In this document: positions 43,596 through 54,905 of the stretch, piece by piece
Layout of the letters: each line of letters begins with the position of its first letter
How positions within the stretch are numbered: the first letter of the stretch is position 1
Assembly (NCBI GenBank): GCA_031771865.1
Contig: JASISA010000040.1
Coordinates: 1,550,001 to 1,614,000 of the forward strand
Length of the DNA: 64,000 bases
Reading direction: 5' to 3'
Source: Nothophaeocryptopus gaeumannii
Taxonomy: Eukaryota; Ascomycota; Dothideomycetes; Mycosphaerellales; Mycosphaerellaceae
Notes under the pieces: generated by a model
Told to the model about the DNA's origin: nothing
Databases searched by the model: none
Seen by the model: the letters and a program-made list of their open reading frames with translations, nothing else
Made by a program: the position numbers and the translations under genes

Positions 43596-45005
43596 ATGGC
43601 ACACGAATGCTTCTGCGGATGCCAATTCGGCACCCTTCAGTCGCTGCGCAATCACATCAACAGAAAAGGCCATCAGTTCAAATGCTGCTGCACTCGGATG
43701 TTCAAAGACCAGGCTAGTCTGGAGCGACATCAGGTGGACTACCACAAAGGCCGATCAAAGCCCTTTATGCAGCACCCAGCCCACAAAGAGCAGACTCCTG
43801 TTCCTACCTGCGATAGCGCCGAGGGTCCAAAGAGATGCCCTCTTTGCTGCAAGGCCTGCGCCAATCATGACGGTCTCAGGGCGCACATGGAGGTGAAGCA
43901 TCCGTCTTGCCCAACTTGCTTCCAGCACTTCTCCTCTTCCAAACAGCGCGATGGACACAAGCGAGCTACCGGACACTGCTACTGCGACGAGCACGACGAA
44001 AGTTTCGATTGCACCGCTGAATTCGACGCGCACAAGAAAGACTTGAACCATGTCTCGAGCTACGAGTGCCTTGACTGCGACCAACCTTTCGGCACTCAAC
44101 GCGCCCTGGACCATCACCTCGAGAGCGCCGGACATGCTGCTGTTACACTGACCCCACTTGAGCGAATCAACGAGTCGCAATGTGAAGCTGCTGCTAAGGC
44201 ACGGGCTGAGGCTCAAGAAGAAGCAAGCTTACGCTGTGAGGAGTGCGACAGGGACTTCAACACGATCGTAGGATTCAAGCAGCATAAGAGCTCGCTCAAG
44301 CACAAGCCGCTTAGCGACCTGAAATGCCCACTCTCATCAAAGTGCAAGAAGGGGTTCCATTCGCCTTCTTCCTTGCTGCTGCACCTTGAGAGCGGTGGCT
44401 GCAGGAGTGGCGTGAATCGTCTGAAGCTGAATGCTCTTATCCACACCCACGACACCGGGCGCCACATCACGAACATGCAAAACGCTGCAAGTGTCGTCGC
44501 GACTGCTACCGCTACTGGATCTTTGCTGTCGACATCTGACCTGCCCGCCAGGCTGTACGAGATGTCGATCTCAGGTCGCAACGGCGCCACACGGACACCT
44601 CCTATCGAAAATATCGACGATGATGGGAGGCGCATGGGCAATTCAATCAGAATGCCATTCTTCATGCATAGCGCTACGGCTTTGCAGTACGATGCGTGGA
44701 CCAAGGACTGGCCCTGCATTATTCACGGATGTACCAAGAGGTTCAAGAAACAGAACTCGCTACTTGACCACCTGCACTCGCCCTTCCATGCACCTAAGCT
44801 TTTCCACTGTCCAACTAAGCTCGTGCTTCCTGGAGGCGGAGAGCACGAGTTTCTGTTCAAGACTCTGAGCGGCTTTGCTCAGCACATCGAGTCTGGTGCT
44901 TGCGCTGGAGGCGAAGATACTATAGGTTTCGTTGCTGGGTTGTTTGAGGCGAAGATCAAAGAGTTGTCCGGACAGCTGGTGAAGCTGCTAAAGGCAGCCA
45001 CTTAG
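43596..45005 (+). CDS. multi-C2H2 zinc-finger protein
   Basis: 469 residues, single exon, ATG at 43596 (MAHECFCGCQFGTLQSLRNH). At least six C2H2-like units are visible: CGCQF...LRNHINRKGH, CCTRMF...LERHQVDYH, CPLC...LRAHMEVKH, CPTCFQHF...GHKRATGH, CLDCDQPF...LDHHLESAGH and CEECDRDF...FKQHKSSLKH. Divergent fingers with long spacers follow in the C-terminal half (CIIHGCTKRFKKQNSLLDHL). A nuclear RNA/DNA-binding protein is likely. The gene ends in a helical tail (FEAKIKELSGQLVKLLKAAT). Intact, no TE domains. Target unknown. Confidence 0.8.
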   Translation: MAHECFCGCQFGTLQSLRNHINRKGHQFKCCCTRMFKDQASLERHQVDYHKGRSKPFMQHPAHKEQTPVPTCDSAEGPKRCPLCCKACANHDGLRAHMEVKHPSCPTCFQHFSSSKQRDGHKRATGHCYCDEHDESFDCTAEFDAHKKDLNHVSSYECLDCDQPFGTQRALDHHLESAGHAAVTLTPLERINESQCEAAAKARAEAQEEASLRCEECDRDFNTIVGFKQHKSSLKHKPLSDLKCPLSSKCKKGFHSPSSLLLHLESGGCRSGVNRLKLNALIHTHDTGRHITNMQNAASVVATATATGSLLSTSDLPARLYEMSISGRNGATRTPPIENIDDDGRRMGNSIRMPFFMHSATALQYDAWTKDWPCIIHGCTKRFKKQNSLLDHLHSPFHAPKLFHCPTKLVLPGGGEHEFLFKTLSGFAQHIESGACAGGEDTIGFVAGLFEAKIKELSGQLVKLLKAAT

Positions 45006-45996
45006 GAAGGATCCTCAAGCTACCTAGAGCGGTAAAATACTAGTCAAGGAGAGCCTGGCAATCTGTCACCTGCGGCGAGTTCTGTCGCTTGATTGGATGA
45101 GAGCTTTGCTTGGCCGAACGGGCTAAATTAGCATTCGCCGATCTGAAACGCCGGGCGGGGTGTCCCGAGATTGATGAGTGATTCCAAGGGCAACATTGGA
45201 TGCACAGCTGTAGGAGTGGTTCGGCACGTCAGGTGGTGGATGCCAGCTGCGGATATTACGCAGTGCTAGCATATATTGGAGAGCAGTATACGCTGGGGCA
45301 TTTTCAAGCGTACTTGGCGCAGCTGATCGTGCTTACTGAGTGGTCAAAGCGCTTGCGCTCCTTTGTACACATCGAGCAATGTTACATCTGTCCCGACGTC
45401 GCGAGCCACCCTCTGTAACGAGCCAGATAAAAGGTACTTTGGCTTTGGAGACACACCATATCCGCGTACCAGTCTCTACTTGCTCCGTTGTGAGTGTGAT
45501 GGTAGTATAGTCTCCGCTTGACCTTGCGAAGTGCGTATGTCTGAAATTACGCCAGCATTGCCACGTCGCGATTCATCCTGTGCAGATGCTCCTTTTGGTA
45601 GCAGATCACAATGACTCGATTCCAACCCCCACCGTTAATCTCTACCGCTGCGAACCATCATTATATGGGATAATGCATTGTCCAAAGTCTTGCTATTGCG
45701 GTGAGTGGTCAATAAGAGCCTTGTGGCTGCTTTGCAACGATGATCTGTGCGAGGTTGCAACGCCTGCCGGTACCTTGTACGGAACCATTTATGTTTCCGG
45801 CTAGCGTCGCCAAGCCGCTGATGTTATCAGACTGTACTGTGGACATCTCGTAAGCAGAGCTAGTGACGCAGCTGTGGCTGGTAGGCTCGTGGCTGCGAAA
45901 AAGCTTGTGACCCTGGACGTTCACGTGACACAACTCTTCCGCTCCGTCATGTTCTCACCTTCGCGTTGCTACGGACAACTTCCAGCCCCTCTATCA
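45006..45996. other. intergenic region
   Basis: About 990 bp. Open frames such as 45200-45418 and 45580-45804 have no recognisable motifs. Contains the kinase-like gene's promoter. Confidence 0.45.
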
Positions 45997-46845
45997 ATGG
46001 ATTGCATCGTTTTTGCCGACGGTTGCCGCATTGATGCCGGAGACTTGGTCGGCAGCGGTCTTGATGGCTTTGTTATACGCAAAGGATGTCACGTTTTGAA
46101 GATTCCGAAGCTCTTCGGCCGCCTGCAGCCCAATGGGAACATCGAAGAAGACAGCGACAACTTTATGCATCTCGAGCACCTTGAAACAGAGAAACAAGTG
46201 TATAAGAGACTACAAGACGCGCCAGGAATTGCCAAATGTTTGGAGTGTACAAGTAACGGGATATTGCTAGAGTACTATCCGAGAGGATCTCTAAGTGAAT
46301 ACATTTCTTGCCACAGCCCGCCATCAGTGTCCTGGAGATGGTATTGGGCTCTCCAAGCGACAGAAATTATTGCACGCTGTCATGAAAGAGGGGTTCTGGT
46401 CTTCGACATCGCTCTGCGCAATTTTGTCCTGGCAGATGACTTCAGTCTGCGCATTATCGACTTCGCGAACAGCACGCTGGTTCCACAGAGCGAAGACATC
46501 GCGCAGGCAAACGTAGATGGATGCACAGCTACGTTGGACCTTCTCCATCTTTCCAATGTCATCTACTCGATCATGACCTGGGAGATATTCTCTGTTGAGT
46601 GCGCTATGGAAACAGAGTGGCCAACCGCCGACAAGGTACCCAATCTGAAAGGACTTGACTATGGCCAGGCCGTACATAAATGCTGGGACAGGAGATACAC
46701 ATCCATCCAAGATCTCTTGCTGGAAATGCGACTTTGTGCAAAGAATTCTTCTACGATTCCATTCGAGCCTCACCCAGGGAGCTTTGCTTATCCAGAAGTC
46801 AGTGTCCAGTCCTCATCGTCTGCGCTTCCGCCTGCTCGATATTAG
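45997..46845 (+). CDS. divergent protein kinase-like protein
   Basis: 282 residues from ATG at 45997 (MDCIVFADGCRIDAGDLVGS). N-lobe: a glycine-rich start (VGSGLDGFVI) and the lysine in VLKIPK. C-lobe: the catalytic loop reads VLVFDIALRNFVL, keeping D and N of HRDxxxxN but with VF replacing HR. The DFG position reads IIDFANS (DFA). This pattern is seen in a fungal family of small HRD-degenerate kinases, possibly retaining weak activity. An in-frame upstream extension to 45874 is possible but lacks support. No transmembrane segment. Intact. Confidence 0.7.
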   Translation: MDCIVFADGCRIDAGDLVGSGLDGFVIRKGCHVLKIPKLFGRLQPNGNIEEDSDNFMHLEHLETEKQVYKRLQDAPGIAKCLECTSNGILLEYYPRGSLSEYISCHSPPSVSWRWYWALQATEIIARCHERGVLVFDIALRNFVLADDFSLRIIDFANSTLVPQSEDIAQANVDGCTATLDLLHLSNVIYSIMTWEIFSVECAMETEWPTADKVPNLKGLDYGQAVHKCWDRRYTSIQDLLLEMRLCAKNSSTIPFEPHPGSFAYPEVSVQSSSSALPPARY

Positions 46846-47071
46846 CTTCGGAAACCATGACGGCGCTTTTGGACCGTACCCGTCTACATGGTGGGCACTT
46901 GAATTGCCTATCGGTGCTGGAGCCTTGCGAACCGGTCTTCAGTGGCACGCACTGGGTGCCACTCAGAAGTGCTGAGTCGCAGTTCAGGACATTGCGGCCG
47001 CCTTCAGGTATGTCAACGGTATGACCGCATTTGGGGTATCGACGCGGAGCTGCTATGATCTCGGTGCACAT
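46799..47071 (-). CDS. small Cys-rich protein, MC-CGH-CxxC family (copy 2)
   Basis: 90 residues from ATG at 47071: MCTEIIAAPRRYPKCGHTVD, then NCDSALLSGTQC and FKCPPCRRV. It matches the pattern MC...CGH...C...C...CxxC of the ORFs at 40492 and 58198. Its 3' end overlaps the kinase gene's last 47 bp on the opposite strand (convergent). A longer upstream frame to 47275 exists, but the MCT start is preferred because copy 1 starts the same way. Likely zinc-binding; function unknown. Confidence 0.55.
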   Translation of the reverse strand: MCTEIIAAPRRYPKCGHTVDIPEGGRNVLNCDSALLSGTQCVPLKTGSQGSSTDRQFKCPPCRRVRSKSAVMVSEANIEQAEAQTMRTGH

Positions 47072-47315
47072 ATTGGGGATGTTTTCCCAGTGCAAGAGCG
47101 CGGAATGATGTGGTTGAGAGTAAGATAGCGGGGTGGGGGATGAGGGGTGACCTCTATCACTGCTACTTTGCTCGTAGCTTACTATACAGTACCCATCTGG
47201 CCTCTTTAGCCTGCATGGCTCTGTCCAATCATACATCGACTGGTGGAACACAATCCGCAGCGATAAGTAAGCCAAGCTGTATCCATTGTCCTAGGTATCT
47301 TCTCAGCGTCCTCTG

Positions 47316-48950
47316 CTACCGCATTGGTGCCACTGGAGCTTGATATTGCTCTAGTGCTGTGGCATATCTCTCAGTGTGTCCCTCATATAGCCATGTCACC
47401 GGAGCCTCTGACTCTGGCACATTTACTCCTTGCTCATATCCTGCAAGCTGTCTTTCGCTGCCCCCGGCCACGCCAACTCCTGTTTCGGGAGTAGATGAAC
47501 TCGATGTAGTTGCCTTTCGTTTACGACCACGCTCTTTCTTGCCTACGATAGGAACCACAGCTTCTACCGTAGTTCTTGCGATTTTCCTGGCTTCTCTCTC
47601 CACCTTCTTGGCCTCTTTCTCAGCCTCTTTCCCGGCGCGCTCTGCTCTTGCTTTCTCGAGGTCTTCGTAGCTCATTACCCTCGCCGTCCCTATAACCTTT
47701 GACTTGGTCGAGCGGCGGACCTTGGCTTCGTTGTTAACCCCCATTAGGAAATGGTTTTGCTGGAGAAGGAGGGCACGCTCAGCGAAGGATAACTGGGTGG
47801 CATTGATGAGCTTCTGGAGGCGCCTCTGGAGGCGCTGCTTCTTTGTCTCGTCCAGCAGGTAGGCATCCTGCTCGATCAGGTGTCGCAGCGAGGCGACAGC
47901 TTCTGCAGATACGGGAGTAACGGGAGTCTGTGGTATGTCGCTTTCATTGCTAGTGCCCACTTGCACCTCAGTAACTTCGTGAGCTGTCACTTGTGCGAGT
48001 GGCTTGAGAGTGTCTCCAACAACCCTGGCCGTATTAAAGGGAAACAGGCCGGCCTTCGACCACCCGGCCCGAATGTTCCTTGACGTAAGCGCACGATCCC
48101 GTGCAGGGCTGTACAAGTAAGTAAAATGCTCTTTCCCGACCGTGCCTACACCACCATGTTCTAAACGTTCGAATTGATCGCGATAGGCTGCCTTCAGCGG
48201 GCCAAAGACCGAGATGTCACAAGGCTGGAGCTTGTGGGACGTATGGGATGGAGTACGACAAAGGATGATGTTGTTTTCGAAACAGAACTCCAAGACTTCG
48301 AGGGTCTCATGCGTCCTAAACCCATCGCAGATCAGTACTCGTGGCTTCTGCCCCGCACGGTCTTTGGTTTGAGTGTCAAACACAAGCTTCAGCCATTGTA
48401 AGCTAAGATACGAGTCGGTAAACCCACTACCGGAGAATGCGTAGTGCCATCCCGGGGTGGGATGCGTGCTCCAGTTAGATCTATGAGTTGAAGCGGGCTA
48501 GATTATCATAGGATCCAGACACCTACCATCGGCACTAACACACTCGATTGCCGTGATCGTCGTGCGCTTGACACGCGCGCCTCTGCCTACCAACAAGGAC
48601 CTTGACTGAGCCAAGCTGGGAAAGCATGACACCCGTCTCATCTATATTGTAGACTTTCTCTTGCAAGACATTCGGATCCCGCAAAACTGGGCCGATCACT
48701 TCGAACCAGTGTATCACCTTATCTTGAATATCGTACCGGTTCCAGTCTAGCGCTTTTGCTGTACTGGCTTTCAGCTCCGGATGGCGTCTGTAGAAGGACT
48801 GAGGCCAATTCTTCCCTGGTGGCTTGCTTGGTCTCCTCGCGGGGACTCGTTGGCGAGCAAGGCTGAAGGCTATCGAGCTTACGTATTTGATCCGCACTGG
48901 GCGACCAAGTGCATCCTGATGTACGGAGGATCACAAAAGACAAGGAAAAC
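47316..48950 (-). pseudogene. pogo/Fot1-type DDE transposase
   Basis: Minus strand. N-terminal CENP-B-like HTH part PPGKNWPQSFYRRHPELKAS, then the DDE_1 domain: VYNIDETGVMLS (first D), RVLICDGFRTHE (second D), and KLQPCDISVFGPLK (third D). The C-terminal AT-hook-like basic region follows (GKKERGRKRK). It is disrupted by a frameshift after SVKVLVG (about 48600), an in-frame TAG at about 48500 (MII*PASTHRSN, expected TGG), and loss of the extreme N-terminus. Terminal inverted repeats were not found by eye. The copy sits between the Cys-rich gene and the DUF3435 gene. Confidence 0.75.
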
Positions 48951-49245
48951 GGTAGCAGATTCCGTACGCACTTGACGCCTGTTTAGGGCGCAGGTTTCCT
49001 TTGATAACGTCGACGTCTTGGCGTCCGAAATACACGCGCGCCGAATACCGCTGGCGCCTAGGCAAGTACACCACTTCCGTCTCAGTACTTTCCCCGTCCT
49101 CCCTCTGCCTATACCAACCAACCACCCGTGCGTCTTCCATCCGGTCTCTTGGAAACGCTTATATATGCGCCTACGTTGCTCCTCGCTATGGCTACCCTTC
49201 CGAATCTCCCTTCTCGCACACCTGAATCACACATCTCCCTTCGCA

Positions 49246-51619
49246 ATGGCCGCCTCCAAGTCCCGCAAGAAGCCCAAAAAGCCGAGGAAGCAGACGGAAT
49301 ACGCTACAGCTTTTGCCCAAGATGCCTCGATCGTCCCGCAGTTGCACCTTGCCCGAAGCACAAGAGTGTCCGCACTGATGGCTTGGAGGGCATGGGTTAG
49401 GCAAGTATACAGCCACATCCTGGAATGAAGGACACTAGCTAATGCTATACTGCAGATATTGCAACTCGCCCGATATCCAACGTTCACCGCGAGCGGAAGA
49501 CCTGACTGGAATATGCGTCCAGGACCTGCGCAAGTTCCTGCACTGGCACGTCAACCACTCAGGCATTACTAAGCTTCAGTCTCTCTATGTCTTCGCCCGG
49601 CAGTGGCGCCAGGCGTACACAGTCCAGACTGGGCTCGTTATGGACCCGAAGCTCATCTCAGAAACGCGACATGTATATCTCTTTCACACATGCATCGTCC
49701 TACTACAATCTGACATGTTCATAGTATATCGAGAACGATTTGCGCATCGAGTTTGATCTGCGAGAAGAACGGTCTGACAAGCCCGTGCTCAACGTAGACG
49801 ACCTGCTAGCGACCTTACACTACCACTGGGCTGTGTGCGATGCATGGTATTCGAGTGAGCGCCAACGAGTACAACTATCTCTAATGCTTCTACTCATCGC
49901 CTATACCTCTGCTCGGCCTTCCGCCCTTGTAGACTGCGAGACCGGAAAACTGCCGGCAAACTTGGATGCGGATGAGCAAAATTTTCCTGGGCGGTACACC
50001 TCTTATGAAGTCGGTGGGGACTGCTTAAAATACAAGGACGTTCAGATCTTCAAAGTCAAAGGGGAAACGGAGGATGATCATCTTCTACTTATGATCGTCA
50101 CCCTAAGACTCATGAAAGGCCAGCGGAACAAGTCTCTCGCGTATGTATCATTCCCCCGGAGAAAGCAATACTCATACACTGATAGTGCCTTACAGACCTA
50201 AGTACATCTTCCATGAGCGGGACGACAATTTAGCCTTTTGTCCTATCCTTCACGTCCTCGCCCTCGCATTTGCAGACAATGCATTTTGCAGTCCGTGGCT
50301 ACAGAAACCGGAGGACATTTACACCTTCCAGGGTGATCACAGTCGTGGCCTTCAAGCAGTCCCTTTGGAATGGAAGCCCACGATTCTCGATACCCCCCTC
50401 TTACGCAGGTCTACGGATAGCCAGGACGCCTGGAAATACAATGACGCCCGGGCCGCCAACGCGAGGCTAGGTAAGGCCGTTGGATTCAAGGACCCGTTCC
50501 AATTCTATCAGGCCCGGCGCGGGGCCGGTGAGGCTTTCAACGGTACGACTACTGTGGAATGAACAGGATACGTTAGGGTATTGACGCTGACCATCTACAG
50601 CCCGTACCACAGTGGCGGTTCGCAACCGAGCGATGAGACACAGCCGGGCCGATATATTGGACAAGTACTATACCAACCAAACTGTCGCTGCGGACACCCA
50701 GTCCGCTTTCCTTGGTACACCCTCTAAGGATTGGATGATTACTCTTGCTTCACATCTTGGCCTTACACGCGACCCGAATGCACAGAGACTTGTCTCAAAG
50801 CCAACAGCACAGGAGATTGACCGCCTCCCAGAGGTCTCTTCTCTTCAACAAAAGGCCGAGTTACTAAAGGCAGAGATTATGCAAGGTCATAGCAGCCTGA
50901 GAAGTGCTAAAGGCACGGCTGCACATCAAACATATGTATCAACACGAGTGCAAATACGGGCTGCGCGAGCCAAAGTGTCGAACGAGCTGTACAGTCGTAA
51001 GTGGCAGGACCACTTTGCGACAGTTGGCACGGCAGAGATTGCCCGACAAAGGACTGGGAACAAATTGCCTTCTCTGCCCCAGGTCACAGCGCAACACGAA
51101 TTCGAAGAGCGGGCCCTCCTATCTACGATGCTTTGCCGGAACGACGATGTCTGCAAAGTCGAAGAAGATGAAGTTGTTCAGCGGCGCATTCGAGCCCTGA
51201 CTGCTATGGTGGACCTGAGTCGTCGTCGCCAAGGCCCTCGTCAGCGACAGCGATGCTCCCCAAACTCGGAGTCCGGCGAGATCGACAGCGATGATTCGGA
51301 CCTGGGTCGCCTGCAAGACAAGCAATGTCCCTGGTGCCTCCACGACGAGGCTCTCTCGAAGGAGCAGCGGCGCTTTGCATACTCCCAGGTCAGCAAGTTG
51401 AGGCACCACATCCAGAAGGCACACTTTCCACAGCCGACAGGCTCGGCAGCGACAATAGATCCTACTCTTCTCTACGAACCAGTTGGAGCATATCGCTGCC
51501 CATTCACACACTGTGGGCAGACTTTTCAGTGCGAAGACCATCTGAAGAATCATCTGGCTCTTGCTCACGAGTTCTTCTGTGCCCCAGGATCACACGTCTC
51601 CATACACGAAACGTCCTAA
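49246..51619 (+). CDS. DUF3435 tyrosine recombinase with C2H2 fingers
   Basis: 717 residues in five exons: 49246-49400, 49456-49672, 49725-50140, 50196-50542, 50601-51619. Intron 1 has a GC donor (TTAG|GCAAGT); the other three are GT-AG, 52-58 nt, and all keep frame. The N-terminus is basic (MAASKSRKKPKKPRKQTEYA). The core matches the DUF3435/FluG-type family of Crypton and Starship-captain recombinases: YTSARPSALVD (R188), YQARRGAGEAFN (R370/R371), and RAMRHSRADILDKYY (H392, Y401/Y402), giving a plausible R...R-H...Y set. From residue 621 come CPWC...HHIQKAHF and YRCPFTHC...HLALAH, two C2H2 fingers. Such enzymes insert or excise large mobile elements. This copy is intact. Whether it captains an element is untested. 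Confidence 0.8.
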
Positions 51620-53544
51620 TCACGTCCCACCCACAGCAAGCCAATCTAGAATTTGTGCTAAAGGCCCCTACGGAGGATAGTAGGCATTGAAAGTACCAGG
51701 AAGGCGTACATTTCTTGACCTCGACACGAGCGGACCATTGGGTTTCTCATTAATTTATCCAGATTGCCTACGGACTTGACAGTTCAATATTGACTTCCTG
51801 ATTCTCACTCGGTATAGATGCACCATGCGCACTGGCTGGCTAAAATTATTTCCAGTCTGTTTGTCTTGCTTCCACGCCTAGCTCGCAAGCTCCACCTGTT
51901 GGTCTCGTACCCTTACGTGTAAGTGCACTCGCCTTCGTCCTCCTGAATTGTCTCGAGGCGCTTCATACGTGGTCGAGCATCTAGAACAGACAACAAGGTG
52001 TCTGGCGATTGGTACTTGAGGCTGTCAGTGGAAAAAGATTTGCTACCACGCGGAGACACCTACCCTTAAGATGATGTTCAAGACTGACCGATTGAAACGA
52101 AGCTTTCGACCAAAAGATCCTAGCTGCTGTCGCAACATCCAGGTTGAGACGATACTCTGCTCCCATTTCATCTCGCGGAAGCAAAAGAGATCGTGCGTGC
52201 TAGCTAGGACTGATGTTCGATGGTACGTGCTGTCCACGTCGCGTCTCGTTGCGCATAAGTGCAACAAGATGTCCACAATCGCTTCCCAGTATATCTGCTT
52301 TGACGCAAAGAAAACAAGGCATGCGTCTTCACACGTGGACCAGCCACCGTGAGTGAGAGACATAGTTGATAATGTACAGCGCGATGTCGCTCAAGGCGCA
52401 ACGCTGCATATTGATAGAGAGATCCGCCGAAGACCCAAAGAACCGGCCAGGCACCCCCGGGGTTGCTTCATGAAGACCCCGGCGCCTAAATATAGACACT
52501 AACAGCATGAGATAAGATTGACTTAAGCCTCACGGCGAGGCTGGTCATGCTCGGTACTCAAATTGACTGCTACAAGGAAGCAATGTCTCGGTCCGGACCT
52601 CGAGTACACTTCAGAATCGATCCGATCGCTTCCTTCTGTGGACCGCCTACGGGCTGTGAGTCCCATCTGCTCCATCAATTCGAATTTCACTGCTACGATT
52701 GCGTCGTCTGTCATCAATTTCGCGACTGTCCTAGGCTACTCTCGTTTTGTTCACGTGGCCAAGCTATAGCAAGTGCAGTCACCAGGACGTTCATCTTCCG
52801 GCATGGAAAATATGAATCACAAAGAAGTCCGTCCGATCAGCCTTTCGTGGTCGAGATCCCTTGTCATTTCGTAGCTAGCCGGAAGCTACTTCGGCAGTGT
52901 GAGCATGGCGATCGAGCGGGTCTGCCTATCAAACGACAAACGCTTAGCTTCGACCAGGTGTGTAGGCCGCCTAGGGTACTATTGCGTCCAAGGAATCGCT
53001 ATTACGAACGAAGAGATCATTCGCCGACGCCCCCTCGTGCAAGACTGTATTACAACCAACGCGGCTCTTGGGGATGCCATCGGCGGACTTTCGTCAGGGA
53101 ATATCGTAACATTATCACAGTTATGCGGCGAGTCACATTGTATTCATAGTCTGTCAGATACTTTCTTTCTCAAAACAAAGTACTATAGAGTGGAGCTCCG
53201 ATTGTCTCTTTTTTCCTATCATCACCTATCTGTTCCTGAGTCGCGTTTACTCCCATGGGCGTGGAGGATAGTGCCAAAGTGTGTCTGTAGTGGCGACATC
53301 CCATGCTGTTTCTGCTGCAACGAGTTGACGCAGCTCGAGGCCTTCCATGCCCACTCCTTCAGTGTCTCTTGATCGGTCTCGACAGCTAGCATGCGACTAA
53401 ATGCTTTTAATGAATGGTGTGAGACTAGCATTGCGGCTGAAGACTTACACTGCGAGGTCCTGCACGGTCGAGGCAAGACTTGTGAACTGTTGATGAACAC
53501 TACTGTGTGTAAGTAGGTTGCCGCCATCAGAGTCTCGTTGTAAC
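51620..53544. other. long non-coding or unresolved stretch
   Basis: About 1.9 kb after the recombinase. Long plus-strand frames (52547-53149 and 52899-53372) overlap out of phase and contain Cys clusters (CYDCVVCHQFRDC) but no recognisable domain or clean splice structure. Could hold a decayed gene; I cannot support one. Confidence 0.4.
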
Positions 53545-53817
53545 CTACAGAGACAGTTGGTTTCGAAGTGACTCATTCTGCTGATTTGAGGAGCATTGGC
53601 AATGCCCAAAGCCTGGTGCGTTTACATCGGTGTTCCAAACGACCTCGACCTCATCAAAGACACTGTCCGTTCCTTCGGGTGTCGTGCCTTCGGGTGCCGT
53701 TCCTGCGAGCGTCTCACTAGGTTCTATAACTTGCTGGAGGTTCCAGAGACTGAGGGCTTCTTCTTCCGCCCAATCAACAGCAATGTTCAGCGCTGGCGAG
53801 TAGTTGTAGTTGGCCAT
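53545..53817 (-). CDS. small hypothetical acidic protein
   Basis: 90 residues from ATG (MANYNYSPALNIAVDWAEEE). Acidic, Thr/Pro/Glu-rich centre with a short repeat (TAPEGTTPEGT). No domain or signal peptide. The opposite strand is also open (53596-53853), so coding is uncertain. Confidence 0.35.
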   Translation of the reverse strand: MANYNYSPALNIAVDWAEEEALSLWNLQQVIEPSETLAGTAPEGTTPEGTDSVFDEVEVVWNTDVNAPGFGHCQCSSNQQNESLRNQLSL

Positions 53818-54188
53818 TCTGACGGTAGTTGCGTCTACCCTACTTTGGTGTAAGTAGGATCTCCTTAAAAAGGGACGACCTCACGAATGGACAAGCAGTG
53901 ACGTCGTAAACCTGCAGGCCGGCGCCGACATTCGAAGCGTCTCGCCGGACCGCCCTGCCCAAACTCCTGGCGCCCGGTATCCCACTGGATTTAGTCGCAG
54001 CGTTGACCCGGGCGTGTACATGCAGGGACTTCGCGTCCGGCGCCTACAAAAGTTCAGCTGCTCTTGGTACTATTCTCCTGTCTGAAGGCTTCGGACTTAT
54101 GATAAATAAGACGTGCATCTGCATAGAATCGTAGAGACTCCTCCCTCATTCTGTATTGTCCCAAACTTTCTCGACCAAGCTTAGTAGC

Positions 54189-54905
54189 ATGACCGACCAC
54201 GATCAGGACCAGGGTCATTTGGATCCTTCTGACATTCCACACGGGCTCCCAAGTCCGCCGTCTGCATCCAACGGACCACATAACCCAAACGCCTTCGCCG
54301 ACAACAGCGATATGTTCCTTCTTCAAAACGCCCATCGTCTTGCCATGCTAAGCAGGGAGGAAAGACAAGCACAAGCAGAGATGCTCAATACATTCTGGTC
54401 AAAACTGGTCAGGTACCAGCACCTAGAGGCCTCTTACAATCAGATTCGCGCTGCTCACGCCCACTTGATGACCTCGTGTGCCGAGAAGGATCGCCTTATA
54501 GGTGAACTTCGCGCGCGCATTGCGCAAAACACTACCGAGGGTGATCTTGTCCAAACTTTGTCAAGGACGTCAGACATCCTGATCTCCTTGGCAGGCCATT
54601 ATGACAAAGGCCTGGAGCAGAGTACGGAAAAGGCAAGAAGAGCATTTGTCGATGCTCAGTTAGGCTACACTCAACTGGGCCGGGCGAACATTCTACTACG
54701 TCAGCAATTGCAGGGCTCGCGGGCAGAAGCCAGTCAAGCTCTGAAACAGTTCGAGATGTTGCGAGCGTATAGCGAGGCAGCACTCGCGAGCAAAGATGAA
54801 AAGATCAAGGATCTGCCTCGGTCGGGCGACGGGCATCGGAGCGACATCGTAGACGATGCAGAGCCGGCTGCACCTCGGAGGTCAAAGCGACGTCGCTGTG
54901 ATTGA
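54189..54905 (+). CDS. coiled-coil hypothetical protein with C-terminal NLS
   Basis: 238 residues from ATG at 54189 (MTDHDQDQGHLDPSDIPHGL). A disordered Pro/Ser/Asn-rich N-terminus is followed by about 150 residues of helix with heptad-like spacing (REERQAQAEMLNTFWSKLVR, KDRLIGELRARIAQ, LRQQLQGSRAEASQALKQFE) and a basic end RRSKRRRCD resembling a nuclear localisation signal. Single exon, intact. Probably a nuclear scaffold or oligomerising protein; no family recognised. Confidence 0.55.
   Translation: MTDHDQDQGHLDPSDIPHGLPSPPSASNGPHNPNAFADNSDMFLLQNAHRLAMLSREERQAQAEMLNTFWSKLVRYQHLEASYNQIRAAHAHLMTSCAEKDRLIGELRARIAQNTTEGDLVQTLSRTSDILISLAGHYDKGLEQSTEKARRAFVDAQLGYTQLGRANILLRQQLQGSRAEASQALKQFEMLRAYSEAALASKDEKIKDLPRSGDGHRSDIVDDAEPAAPRRSKRRRCD

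Noticed and set aside
52547..53372. Cys-containing ORF after the recombinase
   Set aside because: Two overlapping frames, no domain, no splice solution; not enough to call a gene.
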